Shown here: one piece after another, positions 30,651 to 45,600 of the stretch
Layout of the letters: each line of letters opens with the position of its first letter
Position numbering within the stretch: the first letter of the stretch is position 1
Source of the DNA: Agelas oroides
Taxonomy: Eukaryota > Porifera > Demospongiae > Agelasida > Agelasidae
Reading direction: 5' to 3'
DNA: 64,000 bases
Assembly: GCA_949130485.1 (NCBI GenBank)
Contig: OX422197.1
Coordinates: forward strand, 3,664,205 to 3,728,204
The notes under the pieces: generated by a model
Told to the model about the DNA's origin: nothing
Seen by the model: only the letters and a program-made list of their open reading frames with translations
The model's database searches: none
Position numbers and translations under genes: made by a program

Positions 30651-33600
30651 CTGTGCATGGACACCAAAGTGGTAGCTCAAAGACAAAAGCTTTTAATTAG
30701 TACCCAGGTACGAGCATCTGTACGATACAGTAGCAATACGGAGTAGGACGTGAGACAACGAAATTTTGTTATGCAGAGGTTGCTGAACAACTTTCCAAGT
30801 TCAGTTAGTCACATAACCAGGACTTCCTGATTTCCCTTGGTTACAGGTAAATGTTCATGAACGAAATTAGCATGTCACAAACTTGCCTGTATAACATTTC
30901 CTACAAAAAAGCTACTGGATTTCTACAACAATCAGTCACTACAGAGGCTATAGTTCGGCATAACGCTCACCCAATACAATAAGTATACAGTCAAGTGAGA
31001 GCAAGGGGCTGTTTGATTGAGTACACGTACAAACTTCTGTCAGTTTGCTACAACAATAGAAGGAACTAGGTGCTATTCACGGCTTAAACTGAACCAGATC
31101 AACTTACTGCAGGGCCATACAAAGCGTTTTTGCTCACATTTCAGAGTAGAACAGAGCAGTAGTGGCAGAAAAGCAGCTGGACACTCGCAAAATGGGACCC
31201 AGTAACTTTGCAAACAAACTGTGACAAACTGCAAGATTTTTTCGGGGAAAAACTCTTTACGCAGCCCTGCGACAATGTCATACAAATAGATAAAACTCTT
31301 GTTTATGGCATTCTGTACACAACGCGAGCAAACTGATGTAGCAGTTCGTACTCATACTTTACTAAACAGCTGCCTACTGTTACTCAACCATTCACTGTAA
31401 CGGGGCTAGTGTTATACCGAACTATAGCCAAATGCTCTCTGTAGTGACTGGTTGAAATCCAGAAACTTTTTTGTAGGAAATGCTATGCAGGAAAGTTTAT
31501 TTTATTCATGAACAGGTACTGTAACCTTAAAAAGACTTGGCAACTATAAAAGTAGTGAACTGCGTGAAATTATGCAGCTAGAAATGTAGATGTGATTTTT
31601 CTTGGTACATGTATTTGCAGACATGTCAGCTAGTGGTAAATTGCACTTGTACAGCAGCTGAGCAAATCAGACCATGTGAGTCTCCCTTGTGTAAACTGCC
31701 AGGTATCAGCTACAGTATTCAACACATGTTCTGTGATCTTCTGATAGCAGTTACACCTAGGCTTATGACCTTTGGACACTTTTAAGAGTTACATGTACTG
31801 CGTGGCTCGGCTTTCTTACCCCACAGCAACAAACATGATTTTAAGTAGAAATCAACTGAAACTGCATAGAAACAGCCAATCAACTTTGGTACAAACCATA
31901 GTAGTTTTGCAATATATGTAACTCCAATTGTGTAGTACTATACTTGCGTAAACCTTTCCTATAGCTAGAATTTAGCTATCAGCCTACCAATACTTAAACA
32001 TCCGTACATGTGCTAAATGATGACATCATTTCAGGTACACAAGACTATCCCACTTTGATTTGATAACTAGAGCACCTAGTAGAATTAGAGGTGTAAGAAA
32101 TGCTTTCATTAAAATACCAACTCACCACATTTTACTTAAGCTAACCATCTAACAGAACAAGAACGAGCTATCTTTGACTGCAAAAATTCTGAAAGATATA
32201 TGTACGATGCTTCAGCATATACGTAGTACACTGAAATGCTACCTTGAGGAATCTTGATGCTGTGTTCAAATCTTGTTGTTGCCCATTCTGTACCAGGTAT
32301 AGAAATAAGTGTTTGAAACAATCCACCAGAAGGGTCCTTGGAGTCTGTAAAAACCAGAATGAATGAACACAAGTCATATGTTAGTAGTTAATCAATAACT
32401 AGTTATACCATAAGTTCCCGATAATAGTCCCCCTTCAAGCAAAAGCCCTCCCTCCTCTTTACCCCCAAAGTTTTTACATAGGTAATTTCATTCATTTAAA
32501 CACCACTATGGGCATGCTTTTAGTGAGCTTTTTGTTTAGCACCACAAAATCACAACCTCATTCGCTGACCAGCGCCTAGGTTTTCGTTGCCTGCAGTACA
32601 AGTTTACATAAGATCGTCCCCTGTCACCAATGGCAATGCAAGTTGCTTCAATGCCTCTTGGCTTAGCATCAACATAGGCACTACTGCTTTCCCATAGCAC
32701 ACAATCAGCAAAGCTGCTGTTCTTTCAGAAGCCACAGCAGTCACCTCAATTATCAACCTTGCACATAGCATCACGAGGAAGCAGGGCACGTATGCTTGAG
32801 ACTAACTGAACATTCAATCAATCACTCCCTCCCCACTTTTGCCTGAAAGTAGTGTGCAAAAATGGGGGGGGCATATTTTCAGGAGGTTACATTAGAAGGA
32901 TTAGACATATAAGTACATACAGACTTATAGAATGACTCAAATCAGACTTGTAACACTATATGCCCTAACAACATCAGGCAGCTACGTAAATATTCCGATG
33001 CCAACATTATTTATGTGTAAAGACAGCTAACACGTAACGCCACAGGCAAGAGATTCACCACCGTCAATTGCATGAAGTAGTTTGTAAGAGTTTGCTACAT
33101 CTGAGGCTACATATATATACCTTGTGTGACAATGGATTGTTTGTGAGGGCAGATGGGTAGAAATGGGTGGACCAATTAATCAATCGTAGCACCGAATTAA
33201 CATGGCGAAAGGAACACATTACATAGCACTATAGCCATTCACTCATATCCAGGCTTAACCAATGCATTTGTCGCTCGTAATACGTAAGTCAGATGCATGG
33301 GCGCCCCATAGAACAATTGTTACTTTCAATTTACTCTTCGTGTATTAAATTTTCGCAGGCCAATGAAAATATTTTTTAACACTGAATTTTTTCCAATTTA
33401 CGGCATTGGGTGAACAAAAATCTTTTGGCACTCACCATGTCCAAGGTTTGAGCACAAAATTTTAAAGCTTCTGATGCCTCTGGTGTTGCTTGGCAAACTA
33501 GCAGTGGAACAAACACTTCACGGATTGTCTGCAACATAAAGAAAGAGTCTATCCTAGATTTACATTTCAAACTCAACTAATGAACCCTTAAAGTGTGCAC

Positions 33601-36600
33601 ACTGTTGTCCATACAGCTGTTAACTCTTTACCGACTGTAGCAAATTATTGCGATATTACGTGAATGACCACACAGGAATTCCGGAAGCAGCCTAGACGAC
33701 ATGTTGTATACTCCGTGTTATATCTCCAGTTGCAAACCAGCTACAGACTTCTGGTCAAAAACATTGGAGAGCCTTAGGCTTTGCCTAGCTTCGCTGTAGT
33801 TTTGATGCTTACCACTAAAGAACAAGCTTGGAGATAAACCCGAACTTTTATACCGGAAGTAGCTACCATCGGTCTGTTCTGGTGCCTGTAACCTGGATGT
33901 AACAATTCTGCTTCGTTTGAAATCTGTAGCGAAGTTAGAGCTTTCATTTAGCTATATAATGCTTTTTATCGCATCTTCGTAGCTTGTATACTTCTCAAGA
34001 TCGGTCGCGACAAACACGTCCTGGTCGATTGCGGTAGCACGACACGCTACACTATGTTCAACTTCCGCCTCATCGAAGTACTAGTTTCAATTGAAATGTG
34101 CACGATTAGCTTCCAGTGGGTGTAATGAATACTGTTACACGCGTGTGCGGTGCGTACAAAACCGCTACCTTCCGGGGGAAACACGCAAAGGCAGGTAATA
34201 ACTCATGACGCCGTTCGGCATCATTGGTCATACGGGAACATTAATCTCATGTCGCCGTTCGGCATCATTGGTGGGTAAAGAGTTAAATGATGACAAATAG
34301 ATTCCAAGACAACACTATCCACAGACAATCCACACTTTCAGTATTCTTACATAGTAAGACCTCATTCCCTGAAGAATATCAACTCATTCTCCCTTGCATA
34401 CCTTGAATTGTATTCGGCATTCACATTCAATCAAGCGTGTCTGTTGTACGTCTTTATTCAGAAATCATCTATTGAAAATCTAGCAATGAAGCTCCATGCT
34501 ATTCCCTACAATAGATAAACCACTCACCTCAAAAAACTGCTTCAGGTCTTTCACATCAAATGTTGTAGCTACCTGTGTTGCATACACAAGAACAAAACAT
34601 ACATAGCTGATGCAACTCAAGCATAGATGGAGCTGCACAGCAGTCCTGTTAGAACTGACAAAATGCAGGAACAGGCCCAGTGGGTAGCTACAATAAGTTT
34701 CTTGCTACCACCAAGACTGCTATGCACTAGAATGAATACCTGACGGAAGACATTCAATTTCATATCAGGTGTTACAGCAAGTTCCTTCTTCTTGTGGAGC
34801 AACTCAACCAAAAACTACATGTTCAAGAAAACAAAAATGCATGAGCACATTTCCAAGTCTCATTTGATGTCAATTTAAGATTCAAATTCAAGATTCTTGT
34901 ATATCCCTAATGTAATTAAGTGATGTCATGTCCTGTGCTTTGTTGTTGTGTGCCCACTGCCACTGGCTAAATCTGGCAAAGCAGGTTGGAAGGCACTGGA
35001 CACCACTTTCTTTTGCCCAAATGTGTGCTTGGGAACTTAAGTTATAAGTTATAGTTCACTGGCTGATGTGGCTTTTCAGGGATATCATCCCGGTCTGTGG
35101 GGTCAGTGATACTGCCAGTTGCTGTGGTCATGGTGAGGTGAGAGCACAAGTTATATAGCTCGGTGCAGCTGCACAAGTGCGAAAATAAATGCGTTAAGTA
35201 TAGGTTATTGCACTATGACGAGGCTCTACGCTGTTTTAGAAACCTGAGGGATGTTACATAATCAACGAGGGCGAAGCCCGAGGTGATTATGTAACATCGC
35301 GAAGGTTTCTATAAACAACGTAGAGCCGAGGCATAGTGCAATAACCGACTTAGACTATGGGCGCGAGACTGTGGGCGCGAATTTGTAGTATGATTCGCGC
35401 GATATACTACGGTTCATACCATAGTGCGTGGGCGGATTATGTAAGCGGTTTCTGTTTCCGGTATTGCATTTTTGAATTTTTGAATCGACGTAGCTGGTGT
35501 TGCTGTGCGTTGCTGCTGCTTTTTGACTGGAAAAGGATGAATTTGAGTACGCTTAGGCCACTAAAGGATCCCCGAAACAGCTCTACAGTCGAGGCAGAGT
35601 CGGATCGATGACGAAAGGCCTTTCGCCCGCGTCGACTTGAAACCAAGATGCTGCTGGTGCTCGGCCATGATGCCGATGGGCAGCTAGCTTGCTACCTAGC
35701 CGCTCTCGGAAGCTGGCGACCATGAAACAATGGTCCGAGCTGGCAGTAGAACGCCTAGCATCCCAGTTCCGCTGGGAGTGGCGGCAACGACTCGTCGAAT
35801 ACAAACTGGTCCTAGCGCTATCCCTGGATCAACCGCCTGGCAAGTGAAATTATCGTCGGCATCCGTCAGGATAGTGGCTAGCTGATGGGAAGCTGTCCAA
35901 CTGTGCGTGGTTCCACACACCAAGTAAGAACTACAGCTGCACGAATAAAACTCGAGATTTGTGTGACACTTTGGCTGTTGTGCTAGTACTCAGTACAGTA
36001 CGAGCGCTCTATACAGTGCTGGCAGTAGCTCTCCTGGTGAGGCCAGGGGAGAATCGGCCCTTCCATTGCAAAACAACAAAAAAGTTCTTAGGTTTCTAAA
36101 CAGCATTTTAACAACCTTGGGTTTCTAAACAGCATTTAATGACCTGCCCGGGAGTAATTGCTTGATTTTAAATACCTAATTAACTTCAAAAGATCAAAGC
36201 ATATTATGCATGCCACAGTCTAATTGTTATATACGCAAGTGTGTATGACATGACGTAAGGAAAGACATTGCAGTCGCGTAGCCCAAAATTTTATAGGGCT
36301 GAATATTCATTATTCATTACTTGCGCATGCACAGTTCCAAAAATGACCAGGAAAACTGGTCCAGCCAAAACCGGACTAGCCAAAACCGGACTATCCAGAC
36401 CGCTTGCTACGGCCATGCCATAGTATCATGAAGGGGCTTGAAGAACGTGCTTTCAGCAGGATGCACTTCACCAAGCAATAATTTTATAGCAATTAATATT
36501 GTATTTATTGTGAAGCCACGTATTTTTTTGCTGGTAACTCATTAATCTTCAGATAGACATTTCAAGGAGTGAAATAATGGTACTTATCAGCATTCAACTG

Positions 36601-39600
36601 AAAGGATATGTTGTGAGGGTTTGCTAGATATTGGCCAGGTTTCATCAAAGCTGGATACAGTTGTCCATCATAAACATCCTCAATACCACATTGATGCCTT
36701 TCAGCACACGAAAAACGATGCTGAAGTTTACTGCAAAAACCTGGCCGTCTAAACATATTTTGAAGCTTCTCAAGTATGGATACTTCAATGAAATAAGACT
36801 TGTTAGCATTACTAAGTCTCCTTCCACGGGCTATTTTGGGACATCGTAGTAAGTGATCAAAACTACTTTTGCAAAAAGAAAAGTAGCAACCTTCATTGGT
36901 CACCGAGTTCGGCAAGGTATGTACGCAATTCGAGGAAAAGTCAGCTGTACACTTACCTAGGCAGCAAAGGGCACTTGGTAGGTCTGTACACAATTCTAGG
37001 AAAAACCAGCTATACACTTACTTAGCTTACCAGAGCAGGCCTTCCCATTTTCATATTATGCAACATAAGATCTAATTCTACATAAGAAATTCAATTTCAG
37101 GAATTTATGATGAATCCAATCTAACGTAAGGTCTCAACCTAATTATTTTTTAAGCTTACGTAGAATTCGAATAATTACGGTAACCAGGATTCACCTCACC
37201 AGGAGCAATACCCAACTTCCGGAGTGGAGCAAAGACATAAATCCAAAAGACCCACATGGACCTCACTACTAGAATGCTGACATTTCATTATCATTGTTAA
37301 CGTTTGAGGGTTTAAATAAATTTCTGTATGCTTTGTTTAATTGAGTGTTCTAATTGGGTTTCCTTCATCGGCGTAATAACTTACTGTTGTACAACAGTAT
37401 ATGGTAGTTACAAGAGGAATGCACTATGCGACCGCAAAAGAGATAGTACACACACAAATTGGGATGGCTTAAAACCAAGGGCGCTCAAGATGCTTTCATC
37501 AAAAGTCCTTGGCTTTTTGATATGATGGCTTCGAGGTACATGCTCATAGAGTGGGAGAGTGACTCGATTGCTGCAGCGCTCTCAGTCTGGCCCGTAGCTC
37601 TATTGTCTATGATGGCGCTCTTGCTCAAAAGATGCTTTCATCAAACGTCCTTGTCTAAGGAAAATATTGGTCAAGAGCAGGATGTATCCTGCACAGGAGT
37701 GATCCCCAGCAATGAAAACACTAGAGAAGGAATGATCGAGATCATGGAACAGCTACATGCTTATGCCCCAGTTGCACAGTCATCTGGTGATACAGAAGAA
37801 AAGTGGTTGAAGATGCTTTCATCAAAAGTCCTTGTCTAAGGAAAGTCAAGAGCAGGATGTATCCTACACAGGGAGACCTGATGCAAGCGTCGAAGAAAGG
37901 GTGGGCGGCAGCTGCCCACAGCATAAAAGTGGTAGCTTGTGAAAGAGGATAGCAACACGAAGGTCATGGACAACTATTTCACATACATAGTTGGACAACT
38001 ATTTCATGTAGTTGGACAACTAGCAAAAGAAATGGGAGACAGTAGACTAGAAGTCAATACATCAATAGTTTACACATCAACTTCTACGAGGAATGGCTAT
38101 TGAGTAAGTGCCAACGAAGTCGACCAATACCTCAAAAAAGTCGAAAATTCATGAGGATGATAATCCATCTATAGACTAAAGTCAGGACTTTCTGTAGTCT
38201 CTTGTTCTGAGACTGTGTTGTGTCTCGCTTTGGAGGTGACATGTTAAAACTTGTGAGATGGCTGGGAACAGTGCGAAAGAACTCTTCCGAGTCCTCTAAC
38301 AACTTTCCGTTCTTCTAAGCGAACAATTAGTCTCGCAAGCCTCATCTGCGAAGGGTGTGGCTTGTGAGATAAGCGAACGAACGGAAAGTCGAAACCAGTG
38401 CTGTACGACGCAATAGGCAGAAAGGCTAAATATTCATACATGTGAAACTCAGTCTTCTGGCCTCCAAGAAGCATCGTATTGGCCCAAATGGTCTCAGAAG
38501 CAATCTCATAGCCAATAAATTTCAAAATTTTCCGGGGGAACCATGCCCCCAGACCCAAAGCTGTAGTGTGCTTACGCACGCACTATGAACCTGACCACCT
38601 CTGATGGCTGAAAAGCCTGGAAGATTCAAGAAAGGAGGAACCTTTAGCGCAGCCAATAGTAAGCAGTCAGCGAGAATGGCCAAGACATTAAAACTCACCC
38701 TTCAAAGGCCACTGTCCAACACCACCAAGCTACAAAGCATACGGATTCCCAAATCCATAATACAAAGAGGCTGAAACTGGACTGGGTAATCAAGCAAAAC
38801 CTATCAAAGGACGTCAAAGACACTGACTCCAACTGTGAGGAAGAAAACAGAAACAAAGTTCCAGCCTCAACAGTCTCTCAGGGAGACTTATCTCCAATAT
38901 AGGACAAGTACATTTCCAGCAGGTATGGTACAATTATACAGGTAAGATAGCCACATTTTCAGAGCTTTCCTTTGCTGTATGCTGGCAGCAAAGGCTAACC
39001 AGAGGCTTGCACTATGAGTAACTGTGCTAATGCAACATCAAGTTAACTCCAGCAGCGATGGTGGACAATCTTGTGGTAAATGTCAATGAGCGTCTGCTAA
39101 ATTGTGGTTAGCAAGTAGTGTTGTATACCATAATTAGGAGTGTGAGAAGTTTCTGTCATATGGAGTAGTGTGTATTCAAGGGTTGCTTAGGTATTCAGTA
39201 CTAAAGTGAATGGAAGGACAGTCGGGATTTTCGGAAGTGTCCATTATATAGTCAATGTCTGCTTGCTACTTGCATTTTCTTACGGGTGAGTCCATGTCTA
39301 TGGATAACCCTGCACAGGGCAGAGGCTGAAACCTCCAGTCCTGTCATCTCATGCACAGCTTTATACATTTCACTTAAGAACAGAGACGGATTTCTAGATC
39401 AATGAAAAACTCTTGCTGGATATTTAGTGCTCTTAGGTATTCCCGTCGGAGTGGCTTGTTACGCTGTACGGACATCTCCAGTTTGCTCAAATCATTTGTA
39501 TATGTTGTGAACTGTATCCAGTGACAAATTGAGATTTCTCACCATTTTTCGAAAGGGTAGTTCCATAGCAATTCTCTGCCTTACGACACGCCATACAATG

Positions 39601-42600
39601 TCTTTGGAATAAGGGGCCTTGCGTCCAGGTTCAGCCGACATCATTGCATTTATGACTAGATGCAGCATATACTCACGAAAGTTCAAATTCACGTGCGTAT
39701 TGTGCTTGCGCACAGCCATCGCTGAGCTATGAATACTTATACGCTGTGACGCTATGCACCACGCAATGTTCAAACGCTACTGCAATCGACAGTAATAGGT
39801 TGTGTAACTAGGCATACAGCGGATTTCAGTTCCGTTCGAAATTTCGGTTCCTGTGAGTAGTGTATTTGTTGTGGTCTACAGACTAGTTGGCGCTGGCGCG
39901 AAAAAGTCTACTAGTTGAGTCGTTGAGTCGAGTAGCGACGTTGAAAACTATATCTATAGCTGTGAAAGTTGAGTCCAAGAGTCCATGGAATCCTGGGACA
40001 CGTACTGGCAAGGTCCGTATTGGCCTTTGAGTTGAGTGGGTATGTGAATACTGGCTCCAGGCATGTACGTGTCGGTCAGTCTGGAATAGTGCCCGTCACT
40101 GTGATGTCAGGAGAGAGCGGCTCATCGATTCAGGCTCATCAAGTCAGCCTTCGAACACCTGACCCATCTCAGAACAAGGTTAAAATCAACTAATGTATTC
40201 ATTTAGAATTTGGTGCCTACTGTTCAAGAACTTTACGCTGGAAGTACAGAACAATATTTGTGTGGGAGGCCTACCTGTCTACAGTAAAAGTAAAAGTTGC
40301 TTGACTTGCTTTTGTCGTGGGTGCAAAAAAATTAGTGGGTGGGGTAATTTGGAACGCTTCCTGTTTGGATATGTAACAACTCCTACGCTGCACAAAAATC
40401 ATGGAAACACAAGTGATGTGCTCCTTTTACGTAGATGCTGTTCATCTAACTCTAGCTTCCCTTGTGCATGCATGCAACTCCTAAACTTGCATGCAACAGC
40501 AACACACAATATTGTGTACTTACCTGTAGCTTTCATGTGTCTGGACCAAATTGCCAGAATTGTAGAACACCTACCTGAGGTCTATAAACACTGAGTGCCT
40601 TCGTCACGAGTGTATAGCCTTTTGATAGTTATACCGTATAATCTCTCGAAAATATGCCCATGGGCAATGAACTTAAGTGGTTCCTCAAAGAGGGGGGTGG
40701 GTGTATTTTCACGACCCGTGCTATTTCTCGCGAAAATACGCCCACCTCACATGCAGTTCGTCTAGCCCTACTTAATACTCATGTAGTGATTCTGCAATGC
40801 CTCTTTTGTCATGCCACTTGCTGCTTATGCAATAACAGCAAATGGTGTCTGCCTTCATTTGTTAGTCCCTCCTCTTGCACAGTACTGCTTCTTCAGTGCT
40901 TCTTGCTTGCCATAACAGCATGTACTACAGCATAAATGGGTGGGTGTACTTTGGGGAGAAAAGCACCCTTTGCAACAACTTTATTCAAAAAAGGGTGGTG
41001 GGCTTATTCTCAAGGGTGGGCCAAGATTACGATAGCATATGGATGGTGATGTAACTTTGCATAGTGGACTCAAGACTTTTCATGTGTCAAAATATGCATA
41101 ACTTTCTGATGATTTCAAAGCGATAGGTGACTGAAACTGCCAATTTATTACTCTGATTATTATTACAAAAGCTATGAGTATTTGTAAAAAGTCTTTGTGC
41201 AGATTGTTTATGTAGGCCTACCTTTGCAGGGATCTGAGAAATGTAGTGACTCAAGCTCACCTGTGCATTCTGATGGTGAATGTGACGTCGCATACTCCGT
41301 TAAGTTTATAAATCCGAAGAAGAAATCTATGTACTTTGTGAAAAAGTGGCGTATTAATAGGCGATTTAAGTCTGTGACAGAAGTTTAGACAGAATTAAAA
41401 CGATAAGGACCTGCTTTTACAAACACGGGACGAAGATGTTGAATTTGGTTATGTCAAACCTGGTCATGGGGCAAAAGGGAGACAGGAATGGATTTTTTCA
41501 GATAAAGACCTTGAAGAAATGTACAAGGAACACATTGGCAAGACTGAGATCATGTTTTGGGTGTATGGACAACAAGAACAAGAGGCACAGCAAGTCTCAA
41601 AGAAAAGACCTTGGTCACCTAGTACAGGTGACAGTCCAACCCATTCAAAAAAGAAGTCAAAATCAGACGTGATTACTCACAAATTAATGGAAGTAGAAGC
41701 AATTGCAGATAAACTAACTGAGAAACATGAAGGCGAATTCTGAGCTGAACAAATTAATGTGTGGGCTCATCTCATTAACATGAAGAAACACCAGTCTTTT
41801 GATGACCCTCCTGATAAGCCATTCTTTAGAGGGCGTTACAAGAAAGTGTTCACGCAGAAATCTAGTGATGTACCGAATGCCACTGGTATGGTTCGTCAAG
41901 GGATTTCTCCATCAAAACGAATTGGACTTCGCACTGAACTTTTGGATCAACTGGATAAATTGAGCACATTGCTTGACAAGGGCATCATTGACCATTCAAA
42001 GTATGAACAGTTACATGATAGTATCATAGCGGACATTGTTTGAATCCTTTATCTCATCAGTAAGTGTACAGTTGCTCATGCTTCATGCTATGTGATCCTA
42101 GGCAAGATGATCACTTCCACGGAAAGGTTGCATTGTATGTCATAATTATAATGTGTATATTATGAAGTGCTTATATTGTTGCCATGACATTAAAAATCTT
42201 TAATACTATGCAGTGGCATAGCCAGGTCACAGACGACGCCCGGGCACAGCACACTGCACGCTTTTGTGATAGTTTTTTTTTGCGCCATCAAAGGGCAACA
42301 TGTTCGGAACTAAATTCCCCCTCACAAAATCAACAAAGTAGCCAGCATCCACGGTTCTCTTCTTCAATTTCACTGCTGTCAGTCCATCACTTGAAATAGC
42401 TGCTACTGCAGAAATGCGTTCACCACGTACAATAATGCGATGGCACTCTGCTCTCATCCCTCGTAGTGAAAAACCAAACTTTCTCATGTAGTTTCTGGCA
42501 TCACTGCCTGTCTCATCCACCCACACAAAAAACTCCCTTGGAAACGACAGTGCCTGCGCCATAAAAAGAGCTCGTAATTCTGTGTTGCGCTGCAAAGCTA

Positions 42601-45600
42601 CGTGTCTTATCTTCTTTCTGGTAAATCCATGACGCATAAGTAGTCGACATACAGTAGCTTCCGATACAACTACCCCAGTAGTGTCCAAAATATGCTTACA
42701 CATCTCGTGTAAATATAAAGTTGGGGTCTCCATAAGTACTGCAAGAAGTAAGCGCTCATGATTTTCATCAAGCTTCCGAGACTGTGGTCGCAAGGGCTGT
42801 TTAGACGATTGGACATCCCCTGTATTTTCAAATTTCTTACATGTAGAGTGTACAGTGCTAACTGCCACATTGAGACTTTCTGCTATTTCTGTGTAAGTTA
42901 GCTCCATACCAAAACGTTGCCATACCATTCTCCATCTCATGTCAGCAGAGTACGGAGCTTTTCGTCCTTGCTCAGCAGACATCGCAATATCGTACAGTAG
43001 CTCGCAACTGGTATTTTTGAATTGTGTGTAAAAGCTACCCCGCTTGCGCATGGGCGTACGCCACATGCAATTGACTTCACGCTATATGGAATTTTCGAAC
43101 AGAACCGAAATCCGCTGTACCAAAAAGAGATTATAGAGAGAGCACAACTAGAATTGTTCTCAAGGACACAGGAACCTGTTCAGCTGGGTGAGTAGGACAT
43201 GATGAAACTTACCACAACCTGTTATACTAATTCATCATATGAATTCATGTATTTCTACCAAGCACATTTTCCAAATGCCACCATGACACCAAACCTTCTT
43301 ACGCTGGAGGATCACACAGCGTGAGTTCTACAAAAGTGGCACATATGGGATTTGGTTTCATCGGAGAGAAGAGCGTTGAAACTATCTATATGACATCAAC
43401 CAACTGGAAAAACAGTATGCAACATGCCAAACTGGGTGAGAAGGCTTGAGGTGATCATATGCCAACACCACCTCTCTGTGTGCTTCCATTAGTAGTTAGA
43501 AAACGGTCGCCAAAACTTTGAAATAGTATTCTGCTATATACTGTATATGTTTGGTCACTTGGATACCTCCCTACATGCCTGTAAGAACTCTGCAGCTGTC
43601 ATACACAGGTATGATGGCAATGAGCAAACAGCTCAAATATGGTAGCCACCTTCAGGGATGAGGTCGGGGCACATTGATCTTCAACACTGACTGACACAAT
43701 GTTCATGAAAGATATGTACATGAAGGTATTTTGTTGCTGTTGTACACTAAAACTTTTAGGAATGATTCCCCACAATTGTGCAGTCATAGTATGCCTGCCT
43801 GTACACTAAAGGACTCCAAAGATTAAGACTCTCAATAAAAAACCTTGGCATCAGCCAGGTAATCATTTGGCTTTCAACCTTCCTGATCTGGACCACAGTG
43901 AAACTCAGATGACTCCAAGCAGCCTGTCAGCAGAAGGTGAACACAGAGAAGAGGGTTAATGAGACAGTATCATGCAGACACAGGGGAAGGAGCTAACACA
44001 AACTGAAGGAGCTACAGTGGAACCTCATTATAACGGTCACCTTGGGGCCAAATCTAGCTGGCTGTTAGGAGCTAACACAAACTGACAAAGTCATATATAT
44101 TACTTCACGCACAGTTTTCACTTCGGGTTCTCCACTGGCTACACAGGTCCACACATCACTAGACACACCCCTAACCTCCAATCCGCAACGTCATACCCCA
44201 CGTCATTAATGAGTAAATAACTAACGAACACAGTGGGTCGCACTGCAGGCCCATTTCTATCCCCTTCCTTCTCGACCTTCACAGTTAGCCCCTTAGGTGC
44301 AGTCCCAAAGAAACGTTCCAAGAAGTGGCGACTTATAATGCACCTCTCGTACCCCTCTGGAACAGCATAAATGATGGCATTGATATCTCCAACTTCCCTC
44401 TCCGTTACTCCACGGTCTGGGTTGCCATGGACTCACTCATGCAGCTGGGTTGCCACTCTCTCATGGTCAAATTGGATGTGAACAGCGTATTCTGCCTCTG
44501 CCCAGTCCGCCCCTCTGTTCACCACCAGTGTTCCCAACACCTCAGCACCCTCACAGGTCTCTGTGAACAACTGAGGATCCCCTTGGCAGAAGACAAGCAT
44601 GAGGGTCCAACCACATTGGTGGAATATCTTGGCATCCTTCTTGACTCATCAGCTTTCGAAGCCCGCCTCCCAGCAGATAAGTTACAGGACATCAAGTCCT
44701 CCCTCACCAGGTGGTCCCTCCGTACCCAGTGCACCAAACAGGAGCTTCCAACAACCTCAGCTTCACACCCTGGTCGTGCCTTTCTTCGTAGGATGATTGA
44801 CCTCAGCACCTCGGCAGCACATCTCTAAGCGAAGGCTTTAGTCTAGACATCCATTGGTGGAGGGATTGTACAACCTCATGGTCAGGTCATAGCTTCTTCC
44901 TCCTCCCCCAACTGGACACTGGCTCCTAACCTCGAGCTTGACACTGACAGCTCTCGTAAAATTGGCTATGGTGCATACTGCAATGGAGAGTGGCTTAATG
45001 ATAGATGGACACTAGAACAGCTAGTTATAGCATCTCATACAAAGAACTGTACCCCATTGTTCTCACGGCAGCAGTTTGGGTTCACAATTGTACTACTCTC
45101 AAAGTGCAGTTTGTCTGCGATAACCAAGCAGTGTTCCATAGCATTGTAGCTGGCACTTCCCACTGTCCACTCATCATGCATCTGTTACATAATCTCTTTT
45201 ACATTGCAGTTAGGCATGACGTTACAGTCTCAGCACAACACCTCCCAGGCAAACAGAACTCTCTCTCTCTCATTTCAATATGCAGGCTTTCTGGGCAAAT
45301 GCATACACAGCAGCCTTGCTTCCCACCCCCACCCCTCCCTGTCTGCCCTTAGAGCAGATATTACCAGATACTGGCAGGAGGCACTAGCCATGTCCACCCA
45401 AGAGCTACTTAGACCTCAGCACACTGCTCCTTTTTCCACTTTGCCATTATGTACCACTGCCTAGCCTCAGACGGCAGCCTATACTCTCTGCTTCTGAAGA
45501 TACTCTGATGCTCTTCACCACCTTCCTAGCCTCTACCAGACACAGATGACAGCAAGGTTGCTGAGGAGTTGGTTGTAAAGACAAACAAGGTACTCCTAGA

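Larger units (their letters stand above)
39815..43119. mobile_element. composite Tc1/mariner-like element with passenger DNA
   Basis: TACAGCGGATTTCAGTTCCG followed by TTCGAAA at 39815 is inverted at the right end (TTTTCGAAC...CCGAAATCCGCTGTA, ending 43119). TA at both tips fits the TA target duplication of this superfamily. A truncated transposase is at the right. The 2.4 kb to its left contains a MITE (40632-41034) and a decayed gene of another family (41280-42043), so the element is either a nest or carries passenger DNA. Confidence 0.65.

Noticed and set aside
24412-40935. Conserved pair of about 93-residue ORFs at 24412-24693 and 40654-40935
   Set aside because: Both lie wholly inside copies of the same MITE; the similarity is that of the repeat DNA.
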